A DNA stretch of 64,000 bases, taken from positions 3,596,001 through 3,660,000 of the forward strand of contig NZ_JAANOU010000001.1 of NCBI RefSeq assembly GCF_011758765.1, in the 5' to 3' direction. The translations under genes and the position numbers were made by a program. The notes beneath the pieces were generated by a model, which saw only the letters and a program-made list of their open reading frames with translations, was not told where the DNA came from and searched no databases. Every line of letters begins with the position of its first letter. Position 1 is the stretch's first letter. Below are positions 44,279 to 52,194 of the stretch, piece after piece. The DNA is from Amycolatopsis viridis. GTDB taxonomy: Bacteria; Actinomycetota; Actinomycetes; Mycobacteriales; Pseudonocardiaceae.

Positions 44279-44833
44279 TCAGGAGTCGACGGGTTCCTTG
44301 GCGGCCTTCTGCTTGGGCTTGGCGTTCTTGTGCGGCGCCAGCACCATGATCATGTTGCGGCCGTCCTGCTTCGGGGACGCCTCCACGTAACCGAGCTCGG
44401 CCACGTCCTCGGAGAGCTTCTGCAGCAGCCGGAAACCCAGCTCCGGCCTCGACTGCTCACGACCGCGGAACATGATGGTCACCTTGACCTTGTTCCCCGC
44501 GGCGAGGAAGCGGGACACGTGCCCCTTCTTCGTCTCGTAGTCGTGCTGGTCGATCTTCGGGCGCAGCTTCTGCTCTTTGATGACGGTGAGCTGCTGGTTA
44601 CGGCGTGACTCGCGGGCCTTCTGCGCGCTCTCGTACTTGAACTTGCCGAAGTCCATGAGCTTGCAGACCGGCGGGCGCGCCTGCGGGGCGACCTCGACGA
44701 GGTCGAGATCCGCTTCCTGGGCGAGCCTGAGCGCATCCTCGATGCGGACGATGCCGACCTGTTCCCCGTTCGGTCCGACGAGCCGGACCTCGGGAACGCG
44801 GATGCGTTCGTTGATGCGTGTCTCGGAGCTGAT
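44279..44833 (-). CDS. infC: Translation initiation factor IF-3
   Basis: 184 aa. The ribosome site AAGGAGG is followed after 4 nt by ATC, and the protein then reads [20 protein letters not shown]. Non-AUG starts of this type are typical of infC, where IF-3 itself discriminates against them. The N-domain ([20 protein letters not shown]), the linker and the C-domain ([13 protein letters not shown]) are complete, with a Lys-rich tail. It prevents premature 50S joining. An ORF extending upstream of this start belongs to the leader. Confidence 0.95.
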   Translation of the reverse strand: MSSETRINERIRVPEVRLVGPNGEQVGIVRIEDALRLAQEADLDLVEVAPQARPPVCKLMDFGKFKYESAQKARESRRNQQLTVIKEQKLRPKIDQHDYETKKGHVSRFLAAGNKVKVTIMFRGREQSRPELGFRLLQKLSEDVAELGYVEASPKQDGRNMIMVLAPHKNAKPKQKAAKEPVDS

Positions 44834-45100
44834 GTGGCCTCCTTGGTCCGAGGTGTGTTGTCTAGCCTGCTCGACCTGGTGCCCACATACCACGGGCCCC
44901 GTCCCCGGCCGATGTGCCAGGATGCGGGGCCCTGCTTTCCGATCACGTCCGACAGCGATGCCGGACGTTCCGCCGTCACCGATCACGGCCGGTGACGGGA
45001 CCGGACCCGGCCGCCTTGTGCGGCGACTCGGGTGGGAGCGGGGCTCCACTTGCCGCCCCCGATTCCTCGGGGACTGGTCGCACGTGGAAGGGTACCAGAC
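44834..45100 (-). promoter_or_regulatory. Structured leader of the infC-rpmI-rplT operon
   Basis: About 265 bp between infC and the divergent DUF1844 gene. Three inverted repeats occur on the minus strand: GGGCCCCG with CGGGGCCC (44894-44901 and 44925-44932), CGTCACCG with CGGTGACG (near 44972-44995), and GTCCG with CGGAC. Such hairpins upstream of infC fit an L20-responsive leader or attenuator. The promoters for both directions must lie here as well. Confidence 0.5.
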
Positions 45101-45469
45101 GTGCTTGACGATGGTTCCAACGCGCCCGACCCGGGCGATATTTCCGCGCCGGTGCGCGACCTGCAGGACATCCCCAGCGTCGAGGTCATCAGCCGGGCGG
45201 CGGTGATGTTGCTGTCCGCCGCGGCCGAACGGCTCGGGCTCGCCGACGAGGACCCGGACACCAGCCCGCACCGGGACCTGGACGAGGCCCGGCGCCTGAT
45301 CACCGCGCTGGCCGGGCTGGTCACCGCCTCCGCCGAGTACCTCGGCGTGCACGCCGCTCCCCTGCGCGACGGTCTGCAATCGCTGCAGAAGGCGTTCCGG
45401 GAGGCGTCGGCGGTGCCCGATGCGCCCGGCGAGGGGCCCGGGGAGAAGTACACCGGTCCGGTGTACTGA
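45101..45469 (+). CDS. DUF1844 family protein
   Basis: 122 aa from the GTG at 45101 ([14 protein letters not shown]), with GGAAGGG 8 nt upstream. The longer frame upstream looks non-coding. The segment [24 protein letters not shown], then [22 protein letters not shown], is the two-helix DUF1844 pattern. The family has no known function and occurs next to infC in other actinobacteria. It is divergent from infC and shares its upstream region. Confidence 0.85.
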   Translation: MLDDGSNAPDPGDISAPVRDLQDIPSVEVISRAAVMLLSAAAERLGLADEDPDTSPHRDLDEARRLITALAGLVTASAEYLGVHAAPLRDGLQSLQKAFREASAVPDAPGEGPGEKYTGPVY

Positions 45470-45563
45470 CGGTACCCGGCCAGCGGAAGTCGCGGCCCGG
45501 GTGCGGGGTGACGACCGCGGCGGTCGCCACCCCCACCGAGCCGGTCCCGGGCCGGTCCCGGGC

Positions 45564-45944
45564 TCAGTCCACGACCGCCAGCAGGTCGATCTCCACCAGC
45601 ACACCCTTCGGCAGCCCGACGTACACCGTGGTCCGCGCCGGGTACGGCTCGCGCACCAGCTCGTTGTACACCTCGTTGAACTCGCCGAAGTGGGCGGTGT
45701 CGGTGAGGTACGCGCGGACCATCATGACGTCCTGCCAGCCGGATCCGGCCTCGGTGAGCACCGCCTCCAGGTTCGCGAACACCTGACGCGTCTGCTCCGC
45801 GATCGTGCTGCCCACGATCTCGCCGGTTTCCGGGTCGAACGGGACCTGCCCGGCCAGCTGGAGGATGGGGCCCTTGCGCACGGCGGGCGAGTAGTTCGCC
45901 GCCGGTTTCGGAGCCTTCTCCGTGGTGATCGCGACCTTGGCCAT
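45564..45944 (-). CDS. ridA: RidA family enamine/imine deaminase
   Basis: 126 aa from the ATG at 45944. [27 protein letters not shown] and [20 protein letters not shown] are RidA hallmarks, with the active-site Arg in [23 protein letters not shown]. RidA hydrolyses 2-aminoacrylate and similar enamines released by PLP dehydratases. It lies 17 bp after the IclR regulator, and across the divergent promoter is a PLP-dependent D-amino-acid enzyme that could make such intermediates. That link is inference from context. Confidence 0.9.
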   Translation of the reverse strand: MAKVAITTEKAPKPAANYSPAVRKGPILQLAGQVPFDPETGEIVGSTIAEQTRQVFANLEAVLTEAGSGWQDVMMVRAYLTDTAHFGEFNEVYNELVREPYPARTTVYVGLPKGVLVEIDLLAVVD

Positions 45945-45961
45945 GTGAACCGGTTCCTCTC

Positions 45962-46705
45962 TCACGGGGTCCATCCGTTGTGGACGGACGCGTCCTCGGC
46001 GGCGGCCCGCAGGACCGGCAGCAGTGCCAGCAGGCCGTCGTGATCCAGCAACACCTTCGGCACCGACAGGGACACCGCCGCGAGGACGGCCCCGCCGGGA
46101 CCGCGCACCGGCGCGGCGATGCCGTGGACGAAGTCTTCGTGCTCGGCGTCGTCCACCGCGTACCCGCGTTCCGCGACGCGGGCCAGCTCGGCCAGGTACG
46201 CCTCGGGGGTGGTGATGGTGTTCGCGGTCAGGGGCGTGTAATCCAGGCCGCGCGCGATCGTCTCGCGCCGGGCCGGCGGCAGCGCAGCGACCAGGATCTT
46301 GCCGGCCGCGGTGCAGTGCAGCGGCACGCGTTCCCCGATGCGCGAATACATCCGGACGCTGTGCCGGCCTTCGTACTTGTCGACGTGGACGACCTCGCCG
46401 TCCTCGAAGGTGGCCAGGTGCACGGTGTGCCCGGTGCGGTCGTTGAGCGCGGCCAGCGCCGGCGCGGACTCGCGCCGCACGTCGCGGCCCTCCAGCGCGC
46501 GGCCGGCCAGGTCGAACAGGGCGCTGCCGAGCCGGTAGCTCCGGGACCCTGCGCGCTGCACGAAGTGCTGCGTCTCAAGGGTGCGCAGCAGCCGCAGCAC
46601 CGTCGATTTGTGCACGTCGAGCTCGGTTGCGAGCTCGCTCAGGGTGCTCGCGCCCCCGGCGAGCGCGTGGAGCAGGCGCAGCCCACGGTCAAGACTCTGG
46701 CTCAC
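45962..46705 (-). CDS. IclR family transcriptional regulator
   Basis: 247 aa from a GTG at 46705. The winged helix (LDRGLRLLHALAGGASTLSE, LDVHKSTVLRLLRTLETQHF) is followed by the IclR effector domain with RIGERVPLHCTAAGKILVAALP and the C-terminal GGAVLAAVSLSVPKVLL. It probably controls the divergent deaminase gene and itself with ridA. Candidate operator repeats lie at 46761-46787. Confidence 0.92.
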   Translation of the reverse strand: MSQSLDRGLRLLHALAGGASTLSELATELDVHKSTVLRLLRTLETQHFVQRAGSRSYRLGSALFDLAGRALEGRDVRRESAPALAALNDRTGHTVHLATFEDGEVVHVDKYEGRHSVRMYSRIGERVPLHCTAAGKILVAALPPARRETIARGLDYTPLTANTITTPEAYLAELARVAERGYAVDDAEHEDFVHGIAAPVRGPGGAVLAAVSLSVPKVLLDHDGLLALLPVLRAAAEDASVHNGWTP

Positions 46706-46760
46706 GCTCGCTCCGTTGACCGGTCACCCACGGGATGCTACACCTGACACGGTCACTTAA

Positions 46761-46787
46761 CGCAACAGACGTTGCACAACACGCAAC
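46761..46787. promoter_or_regulatory. Operator-like inverted repeats between iclR-type gene and deaminase gene
   Basis: GCAAC (46762-46766), GTTGC (46771-46775) and GCAAC (46783-46787) form two overlapping inverted repeats just upstream of the deaminase ATG. Their place in the 91-bp divergent region and the neighbouring IclR gene suggest the regulator's binding site. Confidence 0.5.
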
Positions 46788-46796
46788 GGAGCTCGC

Positions 46797-48092
46797 ATGG
46801 GCGGCTGTACCCTCGACCCCGCGGCGCTGGCGGCGATCGCCGGCGAACGGCTCGACTGGCGGTTCAAGTCCCTCCCCGCCCAGCTCTGGGGCCACACCCT
46901 CGCCGACGCCGCTGCCCTGCGGCCCGGGCTGTTCACCGACGGGTTCGTCGGCCCCGTCGTCGTGCTCGAAGCCGACGCGCTGGAGCACAACCTGCGCACG
47001 ATGGCGCAGTGGTGCGCGCGGGCCGGGGTGGAACTCGCACCGCACGGCAAGACCACGATGGCGCCGCAGCTGTTCGCCCGGCAGGCCGAGCACGGCGCGT
47101 GGGGCATCACCGCTGCCAACGCCGGCCAGCTGCGCGTCTACCGCGCCTTCGGCGTGTCGCGGATCCTGCTGGCCAACGAACTGGTCGACCCGGCGGCGCT
47201 GCGCTGGCTCGGCGCGGAGCTGGACGCGCATCCGGACTTCGAGTTCAGCTGCTGGGTCGACTCGGTCCGCTCGGTCGAGCTGATGACCGAGGCGCTGCGC
47301 GGTGCGGGCCGCCCGGTCGACGTGCTGGTGGAACTGGGTGCCGACGGCGGCCGGACCGGCGCGCGCGACCTCGACACCGCGCTGGCCATCGCCGCGGCCG
47401 CGCACGCCAGCCCGGCGCTGCGCCTGGCCGGCACCGGCGGGTACGAGGGCGCGCTGGCCCACGACCCGAGCCCGGCCTCGCGACAGGTCGTCGACACCTA
47501 CCTGCGGCGGCTGCGCGAACTCACCGTCGCCATCGGCCGCCGCGGGCTGTTCGCCGACGTGGACCAGGTGATCGTCACCGCCGGCGGCAGCGCCTACTTC
47601 GACCAGGTCGCCGCCACCCTCACCGGCGACTGGGCCGGCCTGCACGTGGTGCCGGTCCTGCGCAGCGGCGCGTACCTGACCCACGACGACGGCTTCTACC
47701 GCGGCATCTCCCCACTGGGCGAGCACCCGCGGATCGCCGGGACACCGCGATTCCGCTCTGCGCTGCGCGCCTGGGCCCAGGTCACCTCCCGCCCCGCCGA
47801 CGACCTGGCGCTGCTGACCCTGGGCAAGCGCGACGCCTCCTTCGACGAGGGCCTGCCCGTACCGCAGTGGCACCGGCGCCCCGGACAGGAACCCGTGGAG
47901 CTGACCGGGCACACCGTGACCGCGCTCAACGACCAGCACGCGTTCGTCGCGCTGCCCCCGGGCTCACCGGTGCGGGTCGGCGACTGGATCGGGCTGGGCC
48001 TGTCGCACCCGTGCACGGTGTTCGACAAATGGCCGCTGCTGCCCGTGGTCGACGGCGACACCGTCGTGGACTTCGTCCGCACCTACTTCTAG
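46797..48092 (+). CDS. PLP-dependent D-amino-acid deaminase / D-threonine aldolase family protein
   Basis: 431 aa from the ATG at 46797. The alanine-racemase-like barrel has the Schiff-base Lys in APHGKTTMAP (K85). The C-terminal D-serine-dehydratase-like domain contains LNDQHAFVAL and LSHPCTVFDKW, where His and Cys usually bind zinc. Members include D-serine/D-threo-3-hydroxyaspartate dehydratases and D-threonine aldolases. A role in D-amino-acid breakdown is likely, the exact substrate unknown. Regulated by the divergent IclR protein by inference. The RidA next door would deal with an enamine product. Confidence 0.85.
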   Translation: MGGCTLDPAALAAIAGERLDWRFKSLPAQLWGHTLADAAALRPGLFTDGFVGPVVVLEADALEHNLRTMAQWCARAGVELAPHGKTTMAPQLFARQAEHGAWGITAANAGQLRVYRAFGVSRILLANELVDPAALRWLGAELDAHPDFEFSCWVDSVRSVELMTEALRGAGRPVDVLVELGADGGRTGARDLDTALAIAAAAHASPALRLAGTGGYEGALAHDPSPASRQVVDTYLRRLRELTVAIGRRGLFADVDQVIVTAGGSAYFDQVAATLTGDWAGLHVVPVLRSGAYLTHDDGFYRGISPLGEHPRIAGTPRFRSALRAWAQVTSRPADDLALLTLGKRDASFDEGLPVPQWHRRPGQEPVELTGHTVTALNDQHAFVALPPGSPVRVGDWIGLGLSHPCTVFDKWPLLPVVDGDTVVDFVRTYF

Positions 48093-48607
48093 CGGTCCAC
48101 AGTGGACCTTATGCCGCGGGATGCGCGCGGCGCCGGGCGAGCTAGTCCGAAGTGGACCGGTGCGTACGCTGGCCGGCCGTGCGAGGTGGCCGGCACGCCG
48201 GGTGGCTGCCACAGCTCGCACCACCGCAGCTGCCTCGCCGGTGCGCCGGACGCGTTCGCGAAGAGGGTGGAGGTGTGTGGCACGGACCGCTGCGCGCCGA
48301 TCCGGCTGGTTCCTCCTGATGGGCGCGGTATGCGGTATTTCCGGCGACGCGCTGCCGAGTTCCTCGATGCCGCACCCTAGGGTCTTCGGTCAGTTTCCGG
48401 GCAGATGCGACAGCCATTCTCACCTCATGGTTGTGCTCTTGCACACACGGTGAGAACGACGCACCAGAACGGAATTCAACCGTCCACTACGGACCGGTTA
48501 GCGCCACTCCCGGTGGAAAACCTTCTATCTCAAGGGCCTTCAGTCGATGTTGCCCCGGCCGTAGCATTGGCCGGATCGCTGAGGGAGCAGCGGGGCGGGG
48601 AGGTCTC
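48093..48607 (+). other. Intergenic region upstream of the ABC-peptide-kinase operon
   Basis: About 515 bp without a convincing gene. A short plus-strand frame ending at 48380 contains a protein-like end (RCAPIRLVPPDGRGMRYFRR) but has no good start or ribosome site, so I do not call it. Near its 3' end, TTCTCACC (48417-48424) and GGTGAGAA (48449-48456) form a perfect inverted repeat, a possible operator or leader hairpin for the operon. The ABC gene starts at 48608 behind GGGAGG. Confidence 0.5.
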
Positions 48608-50458
48608 ATGGTCACCACCGGCAGACGAGCCGGGCACGTCGGTGCGGTACCGGGCGCGTCCGGCGACCGGCGTCGCCGCCGGATGCTACCGCAGGCGCTC
48701 GCCGTTGCCGCACCCGTGGTCCGCCCGCACCTGCCGGCTCTGGCCGCGACCTCCGTGCTGGAACTGTTCGGGGCCGGCGTGTCCCTGCTCCGCCCGTGGC
48801 CACTGGCCCTGGCCGTCGACCACGCGATCGGCGGCAGGCCCGCCTCGGGTTTGCTGGTACGGCTCAACGGGTTTTCGCCGGCCTCCGTCCTCCTGCTCGC
48901 GGGAGCGGCGACCGTGCTGCTCAGCGTGGTCGCGGGCGTGCTGAACCTCGCCTCCACGGTGTCCGCGGAGCGCGCCGCCGAAGGCGTCGGCGCCAGGCTG
49001 CGGGAATCGGTGTTCGAGCACACGATGGAACTGTCCCTGCGGTGGCACGACCGGATGCCCAGCGGCGAGTTGCTGTCCCGCCTGACCAGCGACGTGGCCC
49101 GGATGCTGGCCGCCGTGGTCGCGGTGGCGACGATCCTCATCCCGGACACGTTCGTCCTGGTGGTGGTCCTCGTCGTACTCGCCCTGTTCGACCCCGGGCT
49201 GGCACTGGTCGGCCTCGCGGTCCTGCCGCTGCTGGTCGTCCTCGCGGTGTGGCAACGGCGCCGGGTGCGGCGCGCGCAGAACGATGCCCGTGACGCCTGG
49301 GGAAACCTGAGTGCGGTCACGAACGACCTGCTGCGCAACGTCCGCGCCGTACAGGCGTTCGGCCGCGTCGACCGCGCCCGGGAACTGTTCGCCCGGCCCA
49401 ACCGGCGGTTGCGGGACGCCGAGGTCAAGGCGGCGACGGTCTCGGCGCGCTGGAGCCCAATCGCGGACATCGTCCTGTCCCTGGGCGCGGGCCTGGTGCT
49501 GGTGATCGGCGGGCGCGCGGTGCTGTCCGGATCGCTGAGCACCGGTGATCTCCTGGTGATCCTGGCCTACCTGGGCGACATGTACTCGCCCGTGCGCAGC
49601 CTGACCCGCCTGTCCTCGGTGCTGGCCAAGGCGGGTGCCAGCGGCAAGCGCGTGGACGAGGTGCTCACCGCGTCGGAATCGGTGGCCGACGCGGCGTGGG
49701 CGCAGCCGGCCCCGGAGCGCATCGGCGAGGTCCGCTTCGCGCACGTGGGCTTCGCCTACGAGCCCGGGCACCCGGTGCTGCGCGACTTCGACCTGGTCCT
49801 GCGCGCCGGCGAAACCGTGTGCCTGCTGGGACCCAGCGGCGCGGGCAAGAGCACGGTACTGCACCTGCTGCTGCGGCTCTACGACGTCGACAGCGGCCAC
49901 ATCTTGATCAACCGCACCGACATCCGCGATCTCCGGCGGCACAGTCTCCGGCAACGGATCGCGTTCGTGCCGCAGGACCCCTGGCTCCTCGACGCGACGG
50001 TGGCGGACAACATCGCGTTCGGCGTCACGGCGGCGGACCGGGCGGCGGTCGAGGAGGCCGGACGGCAGGCCCTGGTGGACGAGTTCGTGCACACCCTGCC
50101 CCACGGCTACGACACGACGCTCGGCGAAGGTGGCGTCCGCCTCTCCGGAGGTCAGCGGCGGCGGGTGGCGCTCGCCCGGGCCGCCGTGTCCGCCGCGCCG
50201 CTGGTGCTGCTGGACGAGCCGACGGCTTCGCTCGACCCGGTCTCGTCCGCGACGGTCGTCCAGGCGATCCGCGGCGCCACCGCCCACCGGACCGTTCTCA
50301 TCGTGACGCACGACCGGGACCTGGCGGCGATCGCCGACCGGGTCGTCGTGCTCGACCGGGACCCGCAACAACCGCACGGAAACGGGAGAGGAGGTGAACC
50401 TCATGCTGCTGATCAAAGGCCCGATGTCCTACCGCAAGCACGGGCACAAGCACGGTAA
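48608..50458 (+). CDS. ABC transporter, fused permease and ATPase (exporter type)
   Basis: 616 aa from the ATG at 48608 with GGGAGG 8 nt upstream. Six membrane helices lie in residues about 40-310. The nucleotide-binding domain has Walker A GPSGAGKST (408-416), signature RLSGGQRRRVALARA, Walker B PLVLLDEPTASLD and the H-loop in LIVTHDRDL. This is a type I half-exporter likely to work as a homodimer. There is no N-terminal C39 peptidase domain. Its last 19 codons overlap, in another frame, a 35-codon ORF (50403-50510). A Ser/Thr kinase follows. The likely cargo is that peptide (inference). Confidence 0.93.
   Translation: MVTTGRRAGHVGAVPGASGDRRRRRMLPQALAVAAPVVRPHLPALAATSVLELFGAGVSLLRPWPLALAVDHAIGGRPASGLLVRLNGFSPASVLLLAGAATVLLSVVAGVLNLASTVSAERAAEGVGARLRESVFEHTMELSLRWHDRMPSGELLSRLTSDVARMLAAVVAVATILIPDTFVLVVVLVVLALFDPGLALVGLAVLPLLVVLAVWQRRRVRRAQNDARDAWGNLSAVTNDLLRNVRAVQAFGRVDRARELFARPNRRLRDAEVKAATVSARWSPIADIVLSLGAGLVLVIGGRAVLSGSLSTGDLLVILAYLGDMYSPVRSLTRLSSVLAKAGASGKRVDEVLTASESVADAAWAQPAPERIGEVRFAHVGFAYEPGHPVLRDFDLVLRAGETVCLLGPSGAGKSTVLHLLLRLYDVDSGHILINRTDIRDLRRHSLRQRIAFVPQDPWLLDATVADNIAFGVTAADRAAVEEAGRQALVDEFVHTLPHGYDTTLGEGGVRLSGGQRRRVALARAAVSAAPLVLLDEPTASLDPVSSATVVQAIRGATAHRTVLIVTHDRDLAAIADRVVVLDRDPQQPHGNGRGGEPHAADQRPDVLPQARAQAR
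50390..50397 (+). promoter_or_regulatory. Perfect Shine-Dalgarno site for the 35-aa peptide
   Basis: GGAGGTGA lies inside the ABC coding region, 5 nt before the ATG at 50403. It is an eight-base exact complement to the 3' end (TCACCTCC) of the 16S rRNA in this window, making translation of the small frame very likely. Confidence 0.85.
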
Positions 50459-50510
50459 GCACACCGGCAAGACCACTCGCACGACCCGGACCAGCCGTTC
50501 GCGTTGCTGA
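50403..50510 (+). CDS. 35-residue cationic His/Thr-rich peptide
   Basis: 35 codons, starting MLLIKGPMSYRKHGHKHG and ending with a tail made of Lys, Thr, Arg and Ser with Cys35 as last residue. It has ten Lys/Arg, four His, six Thr (positions 21, 24, 25, 27, 28, 30), three Ser (9, 31, 33) and no acidic residue. The hydrophobic start is only five residues, so it is not a signal peptide. It overlaps the end of the ABC exporter gene and precedes the kinase by 69 bp. The strong Shine-Dalgarno sequence and operon position argue for a real product. It may be an exported or kinase-modified peptide; I recognise no known family. Confidence 0.75.
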   Translation: MLLIKGPMSYRKHGHKHGKHTGKTTRTTRTSRSRC

Positions 50511-50579
50511 TACCGGTATCGATGACCTGGCGGCCCGCGCTCCGGCGCGGGTCGCCGGGCTCCGGTCGGAAGGACAGGC

Positions 50580-51407
50580 ATGAGCGAAGCCGCGCTCGAC
50601 GACGACGGCGAACCGGTGTGGGACATGGCGGAGGGCGCCGAGTGCCCCGGCCGGACCCGCGCGGTGCGCCGGCTCGGGGTGGGCTGGCGCTGCGAGACCT
50701 GGCTCGTGTGGTCGGTCCCGCTGTGGTGCCCGATGGTGCTGAAACTTCCGCGCCCGCACATGCGCGAGCACCCGCGCGCGGTACGTGCGTTGCGGCGGGA
50801 GGTGGCGGCGCTTTCCGGGCCACCGCACCCGGGGCTGCCGAGGCTGATCACGGACGGTACCGCCGAACCCTTGCCCCACCTGCTCTTCGAGTACCTCGAT
50901 GGTCCCGACCTCGACGACGTCCTCGACGAGGTCGGCCCGCTGGCCGGTGCCGAGGCGGCATTGCTGGGGGTGCAGCTGCTGTCGGCGGTGGCGGCGGTGC
51001 ACCGGGAAGGCCTGGCGCACCTGGACGTCAAGCCAGGCAACGTCGTCCTGCGCGACGGCAAACCGGTCCTCATCGACTTCGGCAGCGCACGCGCGCTCGG
51101 ATCGCCCCAACCACCGGGACATCCGATCGGGACCCGTGGCTACACATCCCCCGAGCAGGAGGCGTGCCTGACGGTGTCACCGGGGATGGACGTCTACGGG
51201 GTCGGGGCGACCCTGCACGCGGTCGTGACCGGGCACCGGCCGGGAACGGGCGGCCAGCCCTGCCCGCCGATGCTGGCGGGACTGCTCGCGACCGATCCGG
51301 CGCGGCGCCTGGACGTCAGCGACGCGATCGCCGCGCTCCTCGAGTGGATTCCGGCCGAGTTCCGGCCGTGGCCGGAGTGGGCCGACGCCTACCTCGGTGG
51401 AGCGTGA
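50580..51407 (+). CDS. Stand-alone eukaryotic-like Ser/Thr protein kinase
   Basis: 275 aa from the ATG at 50580 with GGAAGGAC upstream. The kinase core is complete: glycine loop RLGVGWRCETWLV, K55 in MVLKLP, E74, catalytic HLDVKPGNVVL (147-157, D149), DFG at 166-168, and activation/APE region GTRGYTSPEQ. No transmembrane helix, PASTA, lyase or LanC-like cyclase domain follows, unlike cell-wall PknB-type kinases or class III/IV lanthipeptide synthetases. Same operon as the exporter and the Thr-rich peptide, which is the obvious candidate substrate (inference). Confidence 0.88.
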   Translation: MSEAALDDDGEPVWDMAEGAECPGRTRAVRRLGVGWRCETWLVWSVPLWCPMVLKLPRPHMREHPRAVRALRREVAALSGPPHPGLPRLITDGTAEPLPHLLFEYLDGPDLDDVLDEVGPLAGAEAALLGVQLLSAVAAVHREGLAHLDVKPGNVVLRDGKPVLIDFGSARALGSPQPPGHPIGTRGYTSPEQEACLTVSPGMDVYGVGATLHAVVTGHRPGTGGQPCPPMLAGLLATDPARRLDVSDAIAALLEWIPAEFRPWPEWADAYLGGA

Positions 51408-51428
51408 CTACCGCGCCCGGCGGCGTCG

Positions 51429-51941
51429 TCAGATCCGGCGGGCGTTGTGGAAGGGCATGCCGGCCATCGAGGAGATCTTCACCGGCTGACCGGCGGTGCT
51501 GGCGTGCACGATCTTGCCGTCGCCGACGTAGATGCCGACGTGGCTGACCGGCGTGTAGAAGAACACCAGGTCACCGGGCCGCAGCTGGGACAGCGCGACC
51601 GGGGTGCCCATCGTGGACTGAGCGCGGGAGCTGTGCGGGAGGTTCACCCCGGCCTGCTTGAAGGCCCACTGGACGAGGCCGGAGCAGTCGTAGGCGTTGG
51701 GACCCGCGGCACCCCAGACGTAGGGCTTGCCCAGCTGGGTGAGCGCGTCGCGCAGGGCGGTCGCGCCGACGCTGGTGCCGCTGATCGAGGCCGGCGCGAC
51801 GGCCGGTGCGGTGTCGGTCGGGGCGGCCGTGCTGGCGAACGCCGGGCCGGCAGCACCGGCGAGCGCGGCCGCCAGCACGGCGCTGGTGACACCGGCGCGC
51901 AGGAGTGTGCGGCCGGACTTCGGCTGCGAGGACTGTCGCAT
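51429..51941 (-). CDS. Secreted NlpC/P60 cell-wall hydrolase
   Basis: 170 aa. Signal peptide (LLRAGVTSAVLAAALAGAAG, cleavage near 37) and a short linker precede one NlpC/P60 domain: YVWGAAGPNAYDCSGLVQWA (nucleophile C86), SHVGIYVGDGKIVHAS (H134 and H146 region). It would cut stem peptides of peptidoglycan (D-Glu/mDAP bond). There is no SH3 or coiled-coil domain. Convergent with the kinase gene. A Crp/GlxR-like site lies at 52094-52109 in its upstream region. Confidence 0.92.
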   Translation of the reverse strand: MRQSSQPKSGRTLLRAGVTSAVLAAALAGAAGPAFASTAAPTDTAPAVAPASISGTSVGATALRDALTQLGKPYVWGAAGPNAYDCSGLVQWAFKQAGVNLPHSSRAQSTMGTPVALSQLRPGDLVFFYTPVSHVGIYVGDGKIVHASTAGQPVKISSMAGMPFHNARRI

Positions 51942-52093
51942 GTCGAGTGTTTCCTTTCGCTTTCCACCACCCGTGGCGGGGGATCCACGAAATCGCGGTG
52001 GTGGCTTGCGACCGTGATCTTTCGGGGCAGATCACTGGTTGCCGCAAGAGCGCTGGAAACGTTACGAAGCGAGCCCGGCAATTGTGAAGACCG

Positions 52094-52109
52094 GGTGCGA
52101 TATCACACA
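52094..52109. promoter_or_regulatory. Crp/GlxR-like binding site upstream of the NlpC/P60 gene
   Basis: The minus strand reads TGTGTGATATCGCACC, close to the actinobacterial Crp/GlxR consensus TGTGA-N6-TCACA (outer TGTG and CAC and central TA match). It lies about 155 bp upstream of the NlpC/P60 start, within the 253-bp gap to the next gene. Other actinobacterial wall hydrolases (rpfA) are Crp-controlled. Confidence 0.45.
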
Positions 52110-52194
52110 GATCAAAATCATTACCGGTAATGGATCTTTCGCTGCTCGTGACAATTGATTTTGTCCCGGCGCGCGCAGCGCCGGGACAGTGACG

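Noticed and set aside
51942-52140. c-di-AMP (ydaO) riboswitch before the NlpC/P60 gene
   Set aside because: I could not find the conserved core elements in the minus-strand leader.
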